Both the position numbers and the translations under genes were made by a program. Positions 11,359-24,158 of a stretch of 64,000 bases of DNA are shown piece after piece. The notes under the pieces are model-generated. The model saw only the letters and a list, made by a program, of their open reading frames with translations, was not told the origin of the DNA and ran no database searches. How positions within the stretch are numbered: position 1 is the stretch's first letter; every line of letters begins with the position of its first letter. This stretch comes from Solea solea (lineage: Eukaryota > Chordata > Actinopteri > Pleuronectiformes > Soleidae): NCBI RefSeq assembly GCF_958295425.1, contig NC_081138.1:3122001-3186000 (forward strand). The letters are read 5' to 3'.

Positions 11359-13250
11359 CACACACTTCCAGTTTGTTTATTGTCCTTCATTCAAAACTAC
11401 TGCAGCATCTTTAGCTCTTTAACGTAGATGTAATTTCCTGTTCTCATCAATGAGTAAAGACTCTCCTTTTCAGGCTATAAAAAATTAAAATAAAAGCATC
11501 ATGCTGTTTGACAAATCCAGTTCTTTTTCCACAGCACATTTATCTCATCGCAGTTAAGACTCCAACTACAGACTGTCTTTTAATCGTTGACTGAAAAAAA
11601 AAAATTCTGCGTGTGAAGAGCGTAATGTATAATTTAACACCGAAAAGAAGCAATTCAGAGAATGTCAATACACACAATACTGTGTGTAAATGTCAATACG
11701 CTGTAATGATTTTGGTCATTTATTTACAAACACTAGAAAATGACGGCAGTTGGGTTTATACGTCCAATGGAGAAGTCGCTGAAGAGTTTTTGTCCAACAA
11801 AAAAACAAAAAAACACAAACGTGTCCCTTTCTGTGACACATTGGTGTCATTTTATTTGCTCCCTCCAGTCTGACTTTTCTATTGAGCCATCATTTCTGAT
11901 TTGATCTTCTATCATTCTCCTCTATGGTTGTAAATGTGTGTGCAGCTAAGTAGAACAGAGCAATATTTCCCCCCTTCATGGCCTCACCGTCTGCTCCCTT
12001 GAGTCTGTAAATCCAAGTGGCTTATACTTCCCTGCACAGCGAGTTAAACGGGGAATAAAAACACCTTTGTTTCAGAGACTCTTAATTATTGCTCTGTCTC
12101 CCTGTCGTCTCCCCTGCACCTCGTCTCAAATGACTAATAAGAATCCACCCGATTAGTTTTGAAGTGTAATATTAATTTAATGTTTCTTGCATGTGAATGC
12201 GACTAATATTGAGCAATTATTTCTGACAGCTCAAGAGGCGGATTAATGATGCTTCTCTATTCTCTCCAGGCCAACATGACACTGTAACATGTACATCCAG
12301 GTTGTTCTGGAGAGATTTCAACAAAAACATCCTGTCGATGGCACGTCGTGTATTCTGCTCTCCCAGCGTTTGGACCGGAGCAGTCGGATCAATAGTTGTC
12401 AGAATGAGCAGTTCACAGTGAGACTAGCGTCGCGTGATGGCATCAACATTTAAGCCCATTCACTGATATCGACAAGAATGAAGCCAAGGATCCCTTTGTG
12501 ATCTTTTGTGGCGCTGAAATTAAATCTATTGTCAGACTGGAACGATCATAAATACACATTTAAACCATTACAAGCTGCCAATTGTTAGAAAACTTTTCTT
12601 TTTTTTTTACAGTCACACTGATCCACATCCTGGTGACATTATACTTTCTGTGCCACTGTGGTCTGAGAGCTGGGCAATAAATCAAATCACTGGGAAATCA
12701 AGAAAAATCCAACAAAGAGCAGGACAAAGAAAACTGAATCATGCCGGTGGTACTGAAAAAGTCTTAACTATAACTACTAAACTAACATAGAACACTGATA
12801 ATCCTTCTCTCAGCTGAACATCTGATGGCAACTTCTCCTGATCTGCATGTCTTTAGATTTTAAAGCTTAAAACCTCCAGTTATCAGTTAAAACCCTTTAA
12901 CACCGTGCACTTTTTCTATCGGACAAATTCCAACAGTTTCTGTTGCACGTTAACGTCAACAAGAACACCTGTACATACAGTCATTTCCATTTTTTTTTGC
13001 CTGTTTTTGCACATTGAGAGTGTTTTGTTCAATTGATTGTGTTTATACATTAGAACAGCAGTTGAACTACATGCAACGGTGTCTTATATCCATTGGAACA
13101 CTGATTCTACTGTATATACACTTCATATTAAAAATGAAGGACGAACATCTGATTTATTTTGAAATGGGATTATCCAAAATAGTGTAAATGATTAAACTTG
13201 TAAGTAATCACATTTTATAACCTCATTCTGATGTATGTATACAGTTGAAA
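11359..13250. other. Non-coding stretch, possible conserved element
   Basis: No gene recognised. At about 12080-12260 there is a TAAT-rich block (GACTAATAAGAATCC, CCGATTAGTTTTG, GACTAATATTGAGC, GGATTAATGATG) that looks like a homeodomain-type enhancer. This is only a visual guess. Confidence 0.3.
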
Positions 13251-13444
13251 CCACATATACATGTATGTATGTGTATATGTATATACATATATACACACAT
13301 ATATATATATACGTATATATATATATACACACACACACATATACATATATGTATATACATATACATACATACATATATACACACACACATATATACACAT
13401 ACATATATACACAAATATACTGTATATGTATACACATATACACA

Positions 13445-13475
<31 letters not shown>

Positions 13476-13476
13476 G
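13251..13476. repeat. TA/CA/TG microsatellite, second tract
   Basis: Compound (TATG)n, (TA)n, (CA)n and (CATA)n alternating tract ending in about nine CATA units. It is similar in make-up to 4924-5432. All open frames in it are repeat artefacts. Confidence 0.95.
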
Positions 13477-15611
13477 GTTAGAATGAACATGTCAAACTTT
13501 ATAAAAAATTGAAGACTCACTGATGACTCAAGAATCACTGTTGTACTGTTCAAATTTAACACGCAAAATCTGTTGTTCATGTACAACTGCATTGTTTTTC
13601 TAAATAAACCATTTTGTTTTTCTTCATTTTAAATTGTTAAAACAGTATCACTGCCAGATATTGGAAGTTATTCTGGAAAAAAAAAATGGGCAAAAGCACT
13701 GAGTTACAAGACATTATCTTGTCCTTTTATGGTTAAAATAAGCACCAAAAACCCTCTTCAGCCCCTGTAGCTTAGAAAGAAAAAAGAAATCTATTCAAAT
13801 GTTTTTCTTTCTTATTTAGAGACCAAGGTGAGAACTAAAAGTGTTTTAAAAGCAATACCTTAAAACTCAACAGACCTGTGTTTGAAATATGGAAAGTTTT
13901 TCACAAACAATGGAACTATGTCGACATAGTTCTGTGTCTTAGTTTAAAGTAGGTCTACATGTGCCAACAGTGCTATTTTCTTTGTTTCTTTTTTTAGTTC
14001 TTAAACTTCTTTTATATATATATATATATAAAAATATATAAAAAACTTGATATCATCTTTATTTCATGGGTCATAAATGGCTCTTCTGATACCAGAGGTT
14101 GCAGGTCTGACAAAACAAAGTATACGTCCTGTCACCTTGCATTTCAGAAAGAAAATATGCAATGAACACTTATCATTATATATGGCACACGAAAAAAAAA
14201 ATACCTAATTGATTGGTTATGAAAGTAATCATTAGATGAAATCAATGATGATCATAGTCATTAGTCGCTGCTCGAGGCTGGTGCTTCCCTACTCTTGTTG
14301 TGACATGATAATGTTAGTCACTGGCCCCACCGTTAGTGTCTCACCAAAGAAAATACAGCGTGTGCACTGTGAGAGCCAGTTCATCGAAAAAGAACAACCC
14401 TCCAGCAGCGACATAGAAGGGTTTTTTTTTAAGTACAGAGCTAAAAGCATCGATGTAAACACTGCTCAGGTTTATTTATGACTTTACATTTTCCACCACA
14501 AAGCTCAATTTGAGGCAGAAAGTGGGAAGAGACTTTTCAACCAGCGGCTAAAACGTACACAAGATAAACATAAAGGTATGGAGATGCTTTAGATTCATTT
14601 ACACTCAGTGCTTTTTGTGCGATTTACCTTAAACAACACCGTCTCTGCACTTGTGCCGTCATTAATCCTGGGTAATGCATAATGACACATAAAAGCTGGA
14701 GGTTGAGCTGTAAATTGTTCGGTAATGAATCCGAGTCACTGATCCGATGCATTCTGACACAGCAGCCTTTAAGCCTAAAACCTTACATTAAAAACATTTA
14801 ACACATATCATTTAACTTCTTTCTTCTTTGACACGACCTGGAATATGTCTGCACACTTCACTGTTGGAGCAGATGGTCAGAGTTCCACATTAACAGCTGG
14901 AGAGTCCATTACATGACTGTGATGGTGTGAATTACTAAATTATTTTAATGTGTTGTTCACAAAAATAAGCATCGCTTTATACTTCTCATATGTACTTTGA
15001 ATTATAATGAATATCTACTGCCTCAGCTGTCTGTCTGTCTGTCTGTCTGTCTGTGAGCAGAATAACTTAACCCTTCAACACCTAAGCTTCAAAATGTCTG
15101 TCAGGACTTTTTTTTTGCTTATTTTATTCAAAAAAAAAAGGCCAAAAAATGTCCTGTGAGCATTTTTCCAGAATAACTTTCAATATCTGGCAGTTACTTG
15201 CAATTTACCGCATGATAAAGGAAAACAGAAAGTTTTATTTAAAAATACAAGACAAAAAAACACTACAGTTGTACATGAACATGATTTGAGCAGTATAAAA
15301 CATATTTAAAGTAACATTTGTTTGAGTTTTTGTCAGGTGCTTTTCTAACACTTTTCTCTCTGGTGACAAAGACGCTGATTCTGCAGCTTCCTGCAACAGC
15401 ACGAGTGAAATTACCGTAATAACTACATAATGGCTTTGAGTTTGACTTTGCAGCTATCCGATATCACAAACCATCGCATAATTATGGTAATGCAAACGTG
15501 TTTGGTTGTTTTTGTAATAGTAATTAGTAGTTTTTGCTACATTATACTATTGTCTTAGGTCACTTTTGGTTTGACATAGATGCTTCTTTTATTTCGCGGA
15601 TGTTTAGTATG
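13477..15611. other. Non-coding stretch
   Basis: No gene recognised. It holds a (TA)n run near 14013-14030 and (CTGT)n at 15027-15054. A TAAT-rich segment at about 14650-14760 (GTAATGCATAATGACA, GGTAATGAATCCGAGTCACT) could be regulatory. Confidence 0.4.
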
Positions 15612-15935
15612 CTTCGGGGGCTCGTACATCGGTGGCAGTGGCTAACTTTGTTGCCAATCCCGGTTCGAGCAAGGGTCTCTCTGTGCCGGGTCTGCACGTT
15701 TGCCCCGTGTGGACGTGGGCTGTCTTGTCTCCAGGTACTCCAGCTCCCTCCCACAGTCCAGAACCACGCAGATTGGGGATTAGGGTTAATTGGAACTCTC
15801 TAAACTGACGTAGGTGTGATTGTGAGCGAGAGAGAATGGTTCTTCATCTCATATGTTTGCCCTCAGCTGGGATCGGCTCCAGCTCCCCGGTGACCCTTAT
15901 TTGGAAGATAAAGCGCAAGACAATGAGCGAGAGAG
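15612..15935 (+). repeat. tRNA-headed SINE, copy 3
   Basis: The tRNA-like head is worn (GGTGGCAGTGGCTAACTTTG, CCCGGTTCGAGCA) but the body is long: TCCCACAGTCCAGAA, GGGGATTAGGGTTAATTGGA, and the far 3' part GCTGGGATCGGCTCCAGC with GGAAGATAAAGCGC. This is the most complete 3' end of the four copies. Confidence 0.85.
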
Positions 15936-17286
15936 TATGTTTTGGTTTGGGCATAGTGTGGGCATGACGTGAGTTACATAAGTAGGATGACTGGTGAGGG
16001 ACCAGAACGCACCTGGGTGGGCCTATAATTCTTTCCAGAGCGAGAGAGGGAGACATGATTTCTTTTGTTCACTTGCTTTTTGTATGATAACCTGGACTGA
16101 ATATGAAGATTATTTTGCCTGGGTAAGTCACAGGCTCACGCTGCAGTAGTAGTATTTTGGGATAAGTCAAGTCCGGGTTTGATTTGAATGACAAAAACGG
16201 CCACGACATTAGTAACGTCAGTGTTTGCAGGTGCAGGTTTTCACCGTGTTGGGTTCTGTTGTCACATTTCACCTTTTCATCTCTCGTCTTTTGATTTGCA
16301 CAGTGCTCTCACACGTTCCTTCTCACCTTCAGGTGCGCACACACACACACAAACACACACACCTGTCAAGTTATCATGCAATCACTTCTCGTTACATACT
16401 GTGACTCATCTTTTGTCCCTGACAAATCCATGTCTTGGCAATGAGGTTGCGGGGGATTTTAGACGAGGACCGATGCAGTGTGTGTGTGTGTGTGTGTGTG
16501 TGCCACAGTGCAGGTCAGCACCCCCTCACCACCTGGGGAACTCCTCAGTGAAACTGCTTTACAGCTGCTAAAAACAAAGATATTAGTGTAGCCCATAAAG
16601 CTCAACAGCTGCACATAAAAGTAATATGAAGTGTATTCTCTTGACAGCCATATCAAATCATTATTATCAGCATGCTGCTCATTTGAGAGAGAAGAGGTGT
16701 TTATTTATAGAAAGATTTATCGTGCATACAATGTGTGTGAAACTGTCAATATCAATAATTATCGCAACATATGTGGCGATTAAAGACTGTTTCTTTGCTT
16801 CTTAGTTTGTAGTTTCAAAAGATAAAGAAGAAAGAAGATAAATAATGATATTGAGGGAAAATGACATGATATTTGAAGGTTAAGTCATTGCATTTCTGAG
16901 CTGCAGAGTTCTTGAACAATACACGCGACTTATTGGTAAATGTAATATGTGCAGGTCAAAGAGAGCAGACGTGCTCAACTTCTACTACAGTGTGGGTGTG
17001 GTGGAACCAGGGGAAGTCCAACTTGGACTCATCACACTTGAGGAGAGGGTGTCTGCGTCATCTCGACAGACATCCAAGAGGCAGAATCTCCTCCAGCATC
17101 AGGTGTTTTATAGTCAGTGACCTCGACCTCAGTTCAAACAGATGAGAGAGGGGAAAAATATACCGTGCGTGGACGCTGGTGGGGGCAACAGATGCTATTT
17201 ACTCCACCATTACTTATCCTGATGTAGGGGACTGGTGTCATTACACGCCGTCTGCTCTCCAATTCTCCCCCTCCGACCACAACGGA

Positions 17287-17321
<35 letters not shown>

Positions 17322-17780
17322 ATGTGTGCAAACACCTCGCAGCTGCACAAACCAGGCAGACATGCTGCTGCTGCTGCTGCTGCTCACTGATGTAAAAACT
17401 CGACAGTGAATGACCTTGTGCGTTTCTGCTCAGGTCACCCTCGTGCAAAACCCCCGCGGGCGCGAACATTCACAGTGAATCCTAATACAGAGTACAACAA
17501 GTGCACAAGTGTGACTGTGTCTCGCGCGCAAGCACGCACGCACGCACGCACACAGTCATTGCCATCGCCACCTTAGGTGTAAATGCAACACCTTCTCGGT
17601 GGTGAAAAAGCAGGCATGCAACAACGGAGCCAGTCACCATCTCATCAGCGACTTGATGATGAGGATGAGGAGGGTGATGAGGATGACGGTGACCCCCCCA
17701 GCATTATAACTTGACATCATCAGCATCATGACACACTCAAGGGCATCCGTCCGATGGCTGCTGAAATCTTTCCCCCTCAC
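15936..17780. other. Non-coding stretch with microsatellites
   Basis: No gene recognised. (CA)n near 16337-16362, (TG)n at 16478-16502, (CA)n at 17288-17319, (CTG)n of about eight units at 17362-17384 and (CGCA)n near 17533-17552. Confidence 0.5.
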
Positions 17781-18165
17781 CTTTGCTGTTGTCTTCTTCT
17801 CTGTTGAGATGCATGACTCTCTTTTTGTCCTCACAGAGCTCTCATCTAGGCTGTCTTCTTCTTCTTCCTCCTTTTCTTTTCTTCTTGCAGTAAAGAGTTC
17901 TCGGGGTGAACTCTTTATTCCAGTTTTGGATTGAAGAGCCCTTGTTTTTGCTCCCCTCTTATTGTCTTGTTCTGCTGGCACGCATGGACGCGCCTGCACT
18001 TGTGCGTCCTCCTCCTCCTCCTCCTCTTGTTGTGCTGGAGCAGGTAGTCTAGGTGATGTTGGGACTCTGCGTGGATATTGTCTCTCCAAGTCTCCTCTTT
18101 TTTCCCCCTCTCTCTCTCTCTCTCTCAGACCCAGAGTCGCTCAAATAGATGGAGGCAGCTCAGGT
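17781..18165 (-). other. Candidate minus-strand first exon
   Basis: Read on the minus strand, this GC-rich, AGA/GAA-rich block ends in AGCAAAG|GTGAGGGG, a good donor (exon end 17781, GT at 17780-17779). It has two short upstream ORFs and then an ATG at 17814 giving MHLNREEDNSK up to the splice in phase 1. That would be a short coding start, but I do not recognise it. The long frame through the block (18089 to 17634) begins at TTG, not ATG, and its hydrophobic tail lies past the donor, so I do not call it a protein. It could equally be a lncRNA. Confidence 0.3.
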
Positions 18166-18215
18166 TTAAAGGGAGGAGACGGCGCGTAGACGGGCGGGGT
18201 GACGTGAAGTAAGTC
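18166..18215 (-). promoter_or_regulatory. Candidate promoter with GC box and CRE-like site
   Basis: On the minus strand, CACGTCACCCCGCCCG is followed downstream by CCTTTAAACC. This puts a CRE-like TGACG/CGTCA and an Sp1-type GC box next to each other, just upstream of the candidate minus-strand exon, with a TTTAAA as a possible TATA substitute. Visual call only. Confidence 0.3.
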
Positions 18216-19113
18216 GGTAGGAGGTCGTCTACTCACAGCTGAGGCACGGAATCTCAGCGCCGTTTGCCCATTTCACCAGCTGTTCCTCGTCCTATAAACA
18301 TCACAACACACCGAGACATTTTGCCTCCACTTTCGCTTGACGTGCAGCTCATGGCGCGCACTGGAGCAGAAACAACCCGGGATATTGACACACATATTTC
18401 GCATTTCTTGGCCATTATCGATCATATTTATGGCATTCAGTTGCCAGGCTTCTTGCAGCCATCCTATTTCACAATATTTGTCATTTGTGATTGATTCTAA
18501 TAATCATTTATATCTTATAGAGTGATGCAGAAGTCTGCTGCAGCTCTGTGAGAATAAAGAGCGCACGTGAAAACACAGGTGTAAAAAAAAAACAAAAAAA
18601 ACATTGTTGATGTCTCAGTAATTCCTCATCATCAATGCTTTGCCCACAGCTGGGATTTCACTGGAGTCGAAATTCAGTGGGATTCACGTGCGGCTGCTTT
18701 TACGCACAAGTTGTATCCTGCGTTTCAATTGTGCCGAGTCTCTGTCGAGCTTTTCATCACTGCCAGTGTCATAGACAGTCTGTGTGCTTTCATTACGACC
18801 ATCGTGCCTTCACCGCCAATGGGCCTGTTCAGTGGATAATTTACTCACCATTCACGTTCGCCCGGAGCCACGCGCGTAAAATGGCTCACTGGCGGTCTCT
18901 AGTGTCGGATATGGGTCAGTGAGTCATGTGGGTGTGGATGAGATTCCAAACTCTTCTTTTTTAATTATTCTCGGTTTAAGATATTAAGTCAAATCTGATA
19001 ATTAAGACAGAACAGAAGTATTAGAAAACATTTATGGAGTTATAATGTCATCCTTTGGCATAGACCATCTCATTTTCAAACTGCACAACCATTCAAGGAA
19101 CAAATTGTGAATT
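18216..19113. other. Non-coding stretch
   Basis: Sequence upstream of the candidate minus-strand promoter. No gene recognised. Confidence 0.35.
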
Positions 19114-19121
19114 CTATAGAC

Positions 19122-19513
19122 CACAAGTCAAATGACCTGGGGGCCAAGGAGAGTCTAGTCTGGTCAAGAGGGGGCCAGTGTAGAGGAAAAAAAATATGAG
19201 CTTAAAATTATAGCACAATATTGCTTGTCTATATGGCATTAAAGATATTCATGATCATAGACCACAGAGTTTCAAAGTAAAAGTGTTTGTTTTGATATGG
19301 AACTATGCATACTTCACAATAATAACATATTTGTGATGCTAAATTAATCTAGTTATACCAAAAACGGTGAAATAAATTAATAAAACTAAGTAAAAACTAC
19401 TGCGGACAACTGTAATTGAGACACCAGACAAGCTTTTTGTATATATAATTACAGCCAAATATCTCATTATACTACATGCATGTGGCCCAAGAGCCACCAG
19501 TTTGACACCTCTG
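19122..19513. mobile_element. hAT-type miniature element with 8-bp TSD
   Basis: Bounded by CTATAGAC (19114-19121) and CCATAGAC (19514-19521), a 7-of-8 match. Its ends (CACAAGTCAAATGACCTG; reversed CAGAGGTGTCAAACTGGTGG) are worn inverted repeats. The inner part matches 43540-43875 (AAGATATTCATGAT..TTTCAAAGTAAAAG). No transposase is present. Confidence 0.7.
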
Positions 19514-19521
19514 CCATAGAC

Positions 19522-20739
19522 CATCCCTGTTCTTCACCGACAACAATCACGGGGCAAATCTAATCAATCAAAGCAGGGCAAGGTCACAAGTGTTGTGACT
19601 TTCCCTAAATGCCCCAAAGATCAAACTGTAGTTTCAGAAGAGATAATGCTGATGTGATTTGAATGTAAAGCACATCCCACAGGTGTTTATCAAGCCTATT
19701 ATCCATAAATGACTAAAACAGAATCAGAACTAAAAAGCCCACGTTCTCATATATTATTGTACGAGACAAGGAAACCAGTCTAAAAACAGTGCAGTGGTCA
19801 GTGAGAGCCAAGTGTGCACTGCAATCACAGTTGGCAATGCCTAAATGTTACGTAAAATATAACAGCCTTTTGCTGGCTACAGATTACCAAAGAACAAAAA
19901 TAATCAGACTTTATTTATATAGCACCTTTCATTAAAAGCAACACAACACAAAGTGCTCCACTGGATAAAAACACAACAAGGAGCAACCATAGAATTGGAC
20001 TGAGATCAGTTGTGTACAGGGTTCCACGCCAAGTCTCCGCTTGTTATTTATTTCTTTGTTCAATCACCCAGATTTCTGTCTTGACGCAACAGTCCCTTTG
20101 ACATCGCAGCGCAATTTATGTGCAAAGCAGATATTCAGCCTCGCCGCTTCTGCTTTATATCATATGTGGATACTTAATCTCCTAAATACAGAGTGCATTC
20201 ATTTCCAAGATATGACACAATCTGCTTTTTTCCCCCCGTTCCATCGGCCTACTTCTCGTTGCGTCAGCGCTCTTCCTCACCCCGACACCCTCTAATCTCC
20301 CACTGTATGCGTGCTGAATATTTATACGCCTGTCATAGTGTCATCTCTGAAGTCAAAAACAACACATTCATCAGCGAAACTCCCACCACGCTTTCACCCA
20401 CCAGTGGTTTTCAGTGGGCTGCGTTGTCAATTCTTCAAAGATTTGTTCAGTGTCTGGGAGTTGATATATCAAAGCTATACACAAAAGTGAAAAGAAATAA
20501 GAGTTTCCACACACTTGCACATTTTTAAGACACGATGTTGTTGTAATCAATCATTGTTATACACATCAGGAAGAATGTGATGTGTTTTTACAGGACAAAA
20601 CCAAAATTTTAAATGTGGAAACAGCTCCAAGGGGACTGCAAGTAACTTTAGGAAACAGTCTCACAAGAAATCCACTACTGAACCATGAACCAATATCATG
20701 CTGGAGGGGTTATGATCCTTGGAGCAGTGTTGTTGTGGG
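19522..20739. other. Non-coding stretch
   Basis: No gene recognised. Around 19910-19990 is TTTATTTATATAGCACCTTTC..AAGTGCTCCA, a motif of a common fish retroposon tail. Confidence 0.4.
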
Positions 20740-21215
20740 GAAATTTGCCCCTGGCAGAGACTCCCTGGGTAAATTGGTCCTAGGTGAATGGTCAGACAAA
20801 GAAGAACCAGTGTACCCTGCCCTGAGATTTACCAGGGCCTCAGCCTGAAGGCAGCCCCAGGAAAGGTGGCCTGTCGCTGAGCACGTACCAGCTGAGCCTT
20901 CACCTATTCAGGCCCAGCCCAAAGCAGAGACATGGGTCAGTCCTCCAGTGAGCTCACCCTCTGGTGCAGTGTGAATTGGGCAGCAGACAGGGCCGGGTTT
21001 CCTTGGTGGTCCGATCTGTAGTTACTGAAATGGGCTTTCAGGACATGGGATGTCACCTCTCTGGCAGGGAAAGAGCCGGAGCTTGTGCAGGAGGCTGATA
21101 GATGTCGACGAGATATCGTCAGGCTCACTTCAACCAGCAGCAGCAGCTCTGGAACTAAGCTTCCCAAGTGGGGCCGGACTCTCTCTTCTATGCTGAGGTT
21201 AGAAGAGAGACTAAA
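20740..21215 (+). mobile_element. LINE relic (RTE-like endonuclease start)
   Basis: It resembles the 5' part of a fish non-LTR retrotransposon: TGGTCCTAGGTGAATGGTCAG, later GGACATGGGATGTCACCTCT (cf. W-N-V-T-S-L), then a worn endonuclease start read as ..AGKEPELVQEADRCRRDIVR and LTST. The frame breaks down soon after and no reverse transcriptase remains. The clade assignment is from memory. Confidence 0.55.
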
Positions 21216-21546
21216 CCAGACTGAATGCCTTATTTTTAATGACTCACACGCTGACCACAGAAAGAATTAAGACTCCTTCACAAAACCAGGAACATCAGGA
21301 ACAAGTGGGCCGAGGGGCATTTTGAGTTATTGTTCCAACAATGTCTAACACATGGAAATCTTAAAATATTTGAATGTAGGCACTCCTCAAACTGGTTTAG
21401 GGAGAATTTTAGCCTCAAAGATGTACACTTTCTGTCCAACCCCCTCCTGGTCTAATATATCAGATGTCACTGACGCACAGTGGATTATTAAAAGACAGCG
21501 TCCGGCATGAAAAAACCCTTTTTATTCCCAGTATGTGACTTGACTC

Positions 21547-21756
21547 GAATGAACATCGTTAATGCAAACTCACCCCAGAAGAAGGTAGGAGGTTAATAAG
21601 AGGTTCGGGGGTGCTTTCTTTTCACCGCAGGCGTCATGTCGTCATCTCAGAAGTAAGAACGGTACGTCTGTTCACCTCAAGATGTCCAATTATTGTACAC
21701 TCTCTTTCGGCCTCTAGATAATCCATCCCTTTGTTGTGTATAAACTCTGGAAAGTT
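21547..21756 (-). repeat. Dispersed repeat, partner of 49180-49385
   Basis: On the minus strand this reads ..CTTGAGGTGAACAGACG.. and ..ACCTCTTATTAACCTCCTAC.. and pairs with 49180-49385 over some 200 bp. The two copies lie in opposite orientation 27 kb apart. Family not recognised. Confidence 0.65.
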
Positions 21757-23268
21757 CAGTACACGTTGCGGCTTCTTCCTCCGTAGCATTTCCGCAGTAT
21801 AGCAGTAGTAGCAGTGAGGAGTAAGCGATCAATTCAAATACAAAGTTTATGGTTTTCTGACCCACAATACTGTGATTTGAAGCATGCGGTGGCTTCTTTG
21901 TAATTTCAACTTGCATATTGTGTGAGAAACCCAAATCTCTGATTTCTCTATTTGTGCTTGGACACTTAGGCTGGACTTCAAACAGACACAGCTGCACTAA
22001 CGAGTACTTATTAGTAGCTAACGAGGCACAGGTGAACCCAATGAAGGCGGAGCTTGTAATTAGACAGGCAGGGAAACAAAGGCAGGAAGCAAAACAAGGT
22101 GAAATAAGAACACGGAGTGAATGTCAAATAAAACACAACTTGACCATGACAACAGCAAAACAGATAAGTATTTAAAAAAAACAACAACAACAAAAAACAG
22201 ATTAAACTAAACTAAACTAAACTAAACTGAGTTAGTGACCATGAAGGTTGGAGAGGTAACTTTAATTTAAATGTGTCACGTGTAATATAAGTTGTGTTGT
22301 GCTTTACCCAGAAGACACTAGATGGTAGCAGTGAGCTGGTGAAGATGGTTTGATTATTTTGTACATCTTGGTAGACCGGGAACTGTGTTAACGAAAACTG
22401 TAAACAAAATTAAATTTGAATTTACACAATGACAAAAACTATAGAATGCGAATGAATTTGATGTATAAAATGTATGAAAGTAATATAAAAGTTTAGTGTT
22501 TACAGAGGAAAATGTAGGATGTTATGGAGAAAATGACTGACAATGCAAACAAGGAAAAGTTGTATTTGTTAATTTTCCTTCCACAAAGATGGTGCAATAG
22601 CATATACAGTACATTTATAAATAATACTCTAATCTAGTACCATAATATACAATTTAGTCCAATATAACGACTCTTCAAATCCTTCAGTGGTAAGAACATA
22701 AAGCTTTTAGAGAAAGATTTTGATTCATGCACATAGAGATGTCTTAATAGTTTATACTGTTTACACAACTGGCTATATCACTGGTTCCCAAAGACTGGGT
22801 CTGGACCCACAGATGGGTCACAGGAGATTTCCTTTGGAGCCCCTAACAAAATGAATTAGCTGAATTTCCCCAACCTTTTGGTTACATGTATTCATTTTAA
22901 ATCTCCAGGAAAGGATTTGTTTACCAAATCAAAATGATATAAGGTTTTAGAGACATGGCTTTAAATGAGTTACTACATTATGCACAAGTTTGCTATTGTC
23001 ACATAATATTGTGATTTTTTTTTTTCTGTTGCTTACTTACTATTCCTCTTGTCTGTATGCTATTTCAGGACATGAGCAAGTTTCCCCTCATGGAACAAAA
23101 TAAAAGAGCCAAACTTGGCTTTGGTTATAGACATTCATGCTACCACTAACTATAACACAGTCACACCACCCACATCTATCTTTATATTATTTAGTCTATA
23201 TTTATATTATTAGAATGCAGACTAAAATAAGACAGAGCTCAACATCGCTTCCATTGGAAGCACAAGAA
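21757..23268. other. Non-coding stretch with a hAT-like end
   Basis: No gene recognised. (TAAAC)n lies at 22201-22228. At 22781 CACTGGTTCCCAAAGACTGG followed by GGGTCACAGG looks like the left end of a hAT-type element; I could not find its right end. Confidence 0.45.
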
Positions 23269-23730
23269 CAGAGGCAGCCCCAAGGCATGAGCAAAGTAAG
23301 CAGCTGCTTACTGTTTGGCGAAAAAAGTAACATATAAAAATATTAGATATTTGGTTTTATTTTGGAGTTGAAGATTAAAAAAAGAAAGACATGAAACTGG
23401 TTTGCTTGTTCGGTATCACCACAATTAGTGCTTCACTTTACTGCCCCTGAACGCGATTTGTCTATCACAGGATCATTTTGTACATTTTCTGACGACGTGA
23501 GCATATTTTAAACAGAAGTAACGGGCATTTCTTTTCACCATCAACCAAACATAAATTAAATAATACATTTGCGTCCGGGGTGAACACAGCATAAGGTTAA
23601 AAAAACAAACAAAAGTGAGACTGGTTTGGTGTCAATGACACATGACACAACTACAAATGCAATTTCTAGTGGTATATATATGGGGGGGGGATTCTGCTTT
23701 GAACCCCCCTAAAGGTTTGAACCGGCCCTG
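23269..23730. mobile_element. Possible hAT-type element
   Basis: Starts CAGAGGCAGCCCCAAGG and ends GAACCGGCCCTG; reversed, the end reads CAGGGCCGGTTC. The 8-bp flanks CACAAGAA and CACAGACA match only in part. A G-run of nine lies near 23682. Confidence 0.35.
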
Positions 23731-23868
23731 CACAGACAGGAAACACCACTTTTACCAAGTTGCCACCACTGTGTTGTTATAGTAAACCAAAATAAACACA
23801 ACATGGGATTTATTTTCATGTGTAAGTGTTGGAAAAAATCTAAATAAAAAACTTATTTTGAAAATAAT

Positions 23869-23871
<3 letters not shown>

Positions 23872-23902
<31 letters not shown>
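23872..23902. repeat. (TG)n microsatellite beside a candidate promoter
   Basis: About 15 TG units directly upstream of the candidate first exon ending at 24158. Confidence 0.9.
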
Positions 23903-23903
<1 letters not shown>

Positions 23904-23904
23904 C

Positions 23905-24158
23905 AGCAGCGTGGGTCTGGTCTGGTCTTGGTGTGGGAGGTGCATTCACGGACCAGACAACTGCAGTGGGGTCGGTTTATGTTATACTCGTTCCGGGGCG
24001 TCGCTGTCAGTGAACAGCCTCAGTGTAAGAAGGCTCTCAGCTGCTCACACACACACGGTGAGTGATGCTCGAGCAGCAGCAGCAGCAGCAGCAGAAAGCA
24101 GCATTAACCTCACAGACGTGGACAGAAGCTGACTCGGACGGCATATGAAATTCACCAG
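23905..24158 (+). other. Candidate 5' non-coding first exon (possible apba2 promoter)
   Basis: A GC- and CpG-richer island in AT-rich surroundings ends in CACCAG|GTAAGA at 24158/24159, a near-perfect splice donor. It carries a (GCA)n run at 24071-24094, and CpG-rich sequence continues to about 24320. No ATG frame of note is seen before the donor, which fits a 5' UTR exon. The nearest recognised + strand gene downstream is apba2, whose first coding exon starts with an acceptor 37 kb away; mammalian APBA2 is known for long 5' introns. The 5' end is unknown and the lower bound is arbitrary. The link to apba2 is inference. Confidence 0.4.

Noticed and set aside
17634..18089. 151-codon minus-strand frame with a hydrophobic tail
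   Set aside because: It begins at TTG with no ATG until the end, and the hydrophobic tail lies beyond a good splice donor. I kept only the exon candidate.
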